22,617 bases of DNA from an uncultured Clostridia bacterium. GTDB lineage: Bacteria > Bacillota > Clostridia > Oscillospirales > CAG-272. The stretch is from the NCBI GenBank assembly GCA_904501715.1, contig CAJGCD010000019.1, positions 1 to 22,617 of the forward strand, written 5' to 3'. The position numbers were made by a program, and so were the translations under genes. Positions 21,475 through 22,617 of the stretch are shown piece after piece. The notes under the pieces were generated by a model that saw nothing but the letters and a program-made list of their open reading frames with translations, had not been told where the DNA came from and did no database searches. The stretch's first letter is position 1. Every line of letters starts with the position of its first letter.

Positions 21475-22136
21475 CTATGCTCAAAAAGCCTTAAATAGAG
21501 AGATTTCTCAAAAAAGAAAAGTTCCGTTGTGATTTTATGTGCGTTTATTTGAGCTAAAATTAGACATCTTACACATTTTCTTAATTCACGATGAAACTTA
21601 TCTCTGAAAATAAATGCACCGCTTTTGACTTTAAATTTCGTCAAAGCGGTGCATTATTAGTTGATTCCAATATAGCTCTGTTATTTAAGTTTGTCTAATT
21701 CCTTCTGTGCTACGACAACATCGCAAACTCTATAATCCCAATCAAAACCGTTTCCATCAATCAATGTCGCTTTGCTTCCTGATGAATGTGTGAATTTTTC
21801 AGTCCATTCTCCGTGGCTCCAATTGATAGTAACGCCTGTTGCAAAATCTCCTGTGTATAAATTGAAAAAAGAATCATTTTATCGTAATCAATATATCGTT
21901 AGATACGCCAAAGGCACTCCGAATGGAGTGCCCTTGTTAGTTCATTTACTGTTTATTGGTTTAAGCTATTCAATTATTTCACAATATACGCTTCGCATTT
22001 CGGTACAAGGTTTGCCATATCCTACCACAGCATAATTATATCACCGCTGAATTGTAATCCGATAAGGTGCTATGAATTAAAATCTCTTTCTCTTAGTTTA
22101 CCCCGTACCAAAATTTGATACAGTCTTAATGCTTCA
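21475..22136. other. Gene-poor AT-rich stretch with hairpins and a gene remnant
   Basis: No intact gene is supported here. It contains a 16-bp hairpin with a one-base bulge, AATGCACCGCTTT paired with AAAGCGGTGCATT (21613-21655), the leftward gene remnant at 21681-21878, and a terminator-like hairpin GGCACTCC-GAAT-GGAGTGCC (21913-21932). Between about 21940 and 22136 I see nothing recognisable. Confidence 0.5.
21681..21878 (-). pseudogene. C-terminal gene remnant, 65 codons
   Basis: On the minus strand an open stretch of 65 codons ends in TAA at 21681 and has protein-like composition (YTGDFATGVTINW, then DGNGFDWDYRVCDVVV). No start codon or ribosome binding site lies at its head; an in-frame TAA stands directly before it. 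It looks like the end of a truncated soluble or secreted protein that I cannot name. Confidence 0.4.
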
Positions 22137-22520
22137 TCATATTGATTTTACTTGTAGTTCAATTTTCTTTATAACCTCAACAAAACAATCGTCTGTTTGC
22201 CCTGTGGGATCGGGCAAATTCCAATTATCATCAAAGGCTTTACCAATAAAAGGACAGCCCACATCACACCCCATAGAGATAGCAATATCCGGCATTGGAA
22301 TTTTATCTATGGTCTTTGAATACTGTTCTTTTTCCATATCTATTCCGTAAAGCTCCTTCATTAGCCTTACGGCATCCTTATTGATTTGCGGTTTGGTTTC
22401 TGTTCCTGCTGAATAAAAATCATATTTATCGCTCATAAAGTGTTTACCGAGAGCTTCTGCTATTTGACTTCGGCAGGAATTATGTACGCATATAAATGCT
22501 ATTTTCTTTTTCATTATCAT
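22137..22520 (-). CDS. arsC: Arsenate reductase, low-molecular-weight phosphatase type
   Basis: A 127-residue protein of the thioredoxin-linked ArsC branch of the low-molecular-weight phosphatase fold, which reduces arsenate to arsenite for export. The P-loop is CVHNSCRS (11-18), with nucleophile Cys11 and the binding Arg17. Further redox cysteines are Cys85 and Cys89 in MGCDVGCP, and the general acid is Asp104 in LPDPTG. The staphylococcal enzyme spaces its two cysteines by seven residues; here it is four. The start overlaps the upstream gene's stop as ATGA (22517-22520); an alternative ATG is two codons later and better placed behind AAGGA. No ArsR or efflux gene is in view. Confidence 0.88.
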   Translation of the reverse strand: MIMKKKIAFICVHNSCRSQIAEALGKHFMSDKYDFYSAGTETKPQINKDAVRLMKELYGIDMEKEQYSKTIDKIPMPDIAISMGCDVGCPFIGKAFDDNWNLPDPTGQTDDCFVEVIKKIELQVKSI

Positions 22521-22617
22521 TTTTCCTTATTCTTTATTTTGCAAATTGTCTGTGTCATACATCCCATCGGGCAGAAAACGCACCACGTTCTCGGCTTAAA
22601 GAGTACCATTACGATAA
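22517..22617 (-). CDS. C-terminal end of a 4Fe-4S cluster protein (partial)
   Basis: Only the last 32 residues are in the window (ending CKIKNKEK). They contain FKPRTWC followed by a cysteine pattern CxxCxxxCx5C (CVFCPMGCMTQTIC), typical of a 4Fe-4S site just after a membrane helix in ferredoxin-like membrane proteins of the NapH kind. The stop overlaps the arsC start by four bases, so the two are co-translated. The 5' part lies beyond the right edge. Similar small iron-sulfur proteins occur next to arsenic or metal genes, which may be the case here. Confidence 0.65.
   Translation of the reverse strand, partial: IVMVLFKPRTWCVFCPMGCMTQTICKIKNKEK

Noticed and set aside
21309..21644. 111-codon open frame on the minus strand across the right attachment repeat
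   Set aside because: It runs through three terminator-type hairpins and the tRNA repeat, and hairpin arms explain much of its sequence. Coding is unlikely.
1..22617. CRISPR array or Cas genes
   Set aside because: No series of regularly spaced direct repeats and no Cas-like protein was seen on either strand.

Overview
The window looks like a chromosomal segment of a Gram-positive anaerobe of the class Clostridia, probably a gut Oscillospirales/Ruminococcaceae-type organism. The basis is strong AGGAGG-type ribosome binding sites, the gene families, and T-rich intrinsic terminators. I read the sequence without a database search, so the taxonomy is inference. By eye there is a sharp base-composition contrast between GC-richer, host-like DNA on the left and AT-rich accessory blocks to its right.

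Left flank (1-5460), host-like: the 3' part of serS, an intergenic stretch full of palindromes, a two-TM protein of unknown function with rarA, a GtrA-family membrane protein, and a convergent GH3 glycosidase. The last two genes share one long palindromic terminator that contains both stop codons. A 79-nt palindromic repeat occurs downstream of both serS and rarA. A consensus promoter then drives tRNA-Ser(GCU) at 5459.

Island (about 5539-21433): the last 14 bases of the tRNA gene, including CCA, recur exactly at 21420-21433, followed there by a tRNA-type terminator. I read this as a genomic island of about 15.9 kb in the 3' end of tRNA-Ser. From left to right it holds: (a) a protein with a C-terminal HEPN-like Rx4H motif; (b) a leftward operon of an SF2 helicase, a 51-aa protein and a large serine recombinase, preceded by an unknown 389-aa gene; (c) a GC-richer leftward operon of a zinc-module amidoligase, a class II glutamine amidotransferase, a possible 44-aa ORF, a small serine resolvase and two tiny membrane proteins; (d) a divergent rightward region with a structured non-coding RNA that has its own promoter and terminator, then a WYL regulator; (e) an AT-rich three-gene cassette in tight translational order: a protein with an HHx5GHDP motif, a zinc-ribbon dynamin-like GTPase and a helical partner; (f) a second rightward operon of three small unknown proteins. 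The promoters in front of the WYL gene and of operon (f) share the same operator, TGTACA-N6-(T/C)GTACA, about 10 bp ahead of a TATAAT box. The WYL protein is therefore the likely local regulator of both. No relaxase, coupling ATPase, capsid or tyrosine integrase is visible.

Right flank (21434-22617): AT-rich DNA with hairpins, a C-terminal gene remnant, arsC, and the end of a 4Fe-4S protein coupled to arsC.

The best candidate for a new system is the WYL-controlled GTPase cassette, with the structured RNA beside it. It resembles anti-phage defence cargo in layout, but no sequence evidence here proves a defence function.
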